A DNA stretch of 5,756 nt from UBA1081 sp964443825 (GTDB lineage Bacteria; Bacillota; Clostridia; Oscillospirales; Acutalibacteraceae): positions 1 to 5,756 of the forward strand of contig CAYUEV010000067.1 of assembly GCA_964443825.1 (NCBI GenBank), read 5' to 3'. The notes under the pieces were generated by a model that worked only from the letters and a program-made list of their open reading frames with translations, did not search any database and was not told the DNA's origin. Numbering within the stretch: the first letter of the stretch is position 1; every line of letters starts with the position of its first letter. Below are positions 4,833 to 5,756 of the stretch, piece after piece. The position numbers were made by a program, and so were the translations under genes.

Positions 4833-5756
4833 ATGAATGATGTATTAAAAAGAATTGAAAAAATAGGTATTGTTCCCGTCGTAAAGCTTGACGACGCCAA
4901 AAACGCCCTCCCTTTAGCGAACGCCCTTATCAGAGGCGGTCTTCCTTTGGCGGAAATCACTTTTAGAACCGCCGAAGCTCAGGCGGCCATATCTCTTATC
5001 ACCAAAGAATACCCCGAAATGCTAATCGGCGCGGGGACCGTTCTCACTACGGAACAAGTGGATAAAGCCGTAAGCGCCGGGGCTAAATTTATAGTGACGC
5101 CGGGATTTAACCCTAAAGTAGTCAAGTACTGCGTCGATAAAAATATCCCCATCGCCCCCGGATGCCCCACGTCCTCCGACATAGAGGCGGCTCTCGATTT
5201 AGGGCTGGACGTTGTAAAATTTTTCCCCGCCGAGAACCTGGGCGGAGTAAATATGATAAAAGCCCTTTCCGCGCCTTATGTGGGTTTGAAATTTATGCCC
5301 ACGGGAGGAATTAACGAAAAGAACTTAAACAGCTATTTAAGTTGCGATAAGGTTTTGGCGTGCGGCGGGAGCTGGATGGTAAAAGACGCTCTTATTAACG
5401 CCGGGAAGTTTGACGAAATAGAAAATCTTACGAGAGAGGCCGTAAAGACGTCGCTCGGATTTAAAATGGGTCACGTCGCGATAAACTGTGAAAACGGCGA
5501 AAAAGCCGCGGTTTTAGCCGATTTATTCGCGGACGCTTTTGGGTTTCCCAAAGACGAAAACCCCGTAAGCTATTTTTTAACCAGCGGTATTGAAATTATG
5601 AAAAACGACGGCGCGGGCGAAAACGGGCATATAGCGATTCAGGCGAACAACGTCGAAAGAGCCGCCGATTACCTTAGAAGAAACGGAATAGAGCTCGACG
5701 ATACTTCCGCTAAATACGACAAAAACGGAAAACTTAATTTTATCTATTTAAAACGG
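4833..5756 (+). CDS. eda: KDPG/KHG aldolase fused to a C-terminal VOC (glyoxalase-like) domain, 3' end cut off
   Basis: The frame is open for 308 codons to the window edge. Residues 1-206 are a class I 2-keto-3-deoxy-6-phosphogluconate aldolase (TIM barrel), which splits KDPG into pyruvate and glyceraldehyde 3-phosphate. Expected active-site residues are present: E41 and R45 in EITFRT, T69 in GAGTV, P90 in TPGFNP, the Schiff-base lysine K129 in VKFFPAE, T157 in PTGGI, and S180. Numbering runs four behind E. coli Eda, which ends near residue 213. Residues 208-308 are an added VOC domain: HVAIN (214-218), IEIM (253-256) and GHIAIQ (265-269) resemble glyoxalase I metal sites H5, E56 and H74. The fourth ligand would lie beyond the edge. 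By analogy with similar fusions I estimate about 10-15 residues are missing. The Shine-Dalgarno sequence is weak (AAAGCG, 4819-4824). An in-frame GTG at 4824 is possible, but homologue N-termini favour ATG 4833. Confidence 0.9.
   Translation, partial: MNDVLKRIEKIGIVPVVKLDDAKNALPLANALIRGGLPLAEITFRTAEAQAAISLITKEYPEMLIGAGTVLTTEQVDKAVSAGAKFIVTPGFNPKVVKYCVDKNIPIAPGCPTSSDIEAALDLGLDVVKFFPAENLGGVNMIKALSAPYVGLKFMPTGGINEKNLNSYLSCDKVLACGGSWMVKDALINAGKFDEIENLTREAVKTSLGFKMGHVAINCENGEKAAVLADLFADAFGFPKDENPVSYFLTSGIEIMKNDGAGENGHIAIQANNVERAADYLRRNGIELDDTSAKYDKNGKLNFIYLKR

Noticed and set aside
3694..5182. Minus-strand frames at 3694-4041, 4284-4571 and 4979-5182
   Set aside because: They lie opposite uxuA and the aldolase domain, whose catalytic residues are intact on the plus strand. 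The antisense translations have no recognisable motifs.

Overview
The window looks like chromosomal DNA from a low-to-moderate GC Gram-positive anaerobe, most likely a clostridial member of the Bacillota. The evidence is a YhaM-type OB-fold/HD nuclease, a UxuA of about 350 residues as in Firmicutes, a KDPG aldolase carrying a C-terminal VOC domain, strong AAGGAG-type ribosome binding sites, TTGACA/TATAAT-type promoters, and many AGA and ATA codons. This placement is an inference from family resemblance; no rRNA or other marker is present.

Layout. Positions 1-86 hold what looks like a back-to-back promoter pair: one reads right into the window's genes and one reads left out of the window. After it come six genes, all on the + strand. 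These are a GtrA-like membrane protein (114-683), a YhaM-like 3'-5' exoribonuclease (673-1638, overlapping the first gene), a DUF2804 protein of unknown function (1673-2725), the ribosomal protein L11 methyltransferase prmA (2727-3650, one base after the previous stop), mannonate dehydratase uxuA (3688-4740), and an aldolase-VOC fusion (4833 to the window end, no stop reached). The only sizeable gap is 4741-4832, which holds a nested inverted repeat.

How the genes relate. The last two genes are steps of hexuronate catabolism. UxuA dehydrates D-mannonate to 2-keto-3-deoxygluconate, and the Eda domain cleaves the phosphorylated form to pyruvate and glyceraldehyde 3-phosphate. The kinase between them (KdgK) and the mannonate-forming reductase (UxuB) are not in the window. 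The first four genes concern the envelope, RNA turnover, an unknown function and ribosomal protein modification. Their tight spacing suggests one transcript from the promoter at 47-75, but a shared function is not evident. The 92-base gap before the aldolase gene is the most likely place for separate control.

The points most worth a second look are the Eda-VOC fusion with metal-ligand positions retained in the VOC part, the divergent promoter pair, the corrected GTG start of the GtrA gene, the SD-less prmA start, and the dyad in front of the aldolase gene. I found no CRISPR array, mobile element, tRNA or rRNA.
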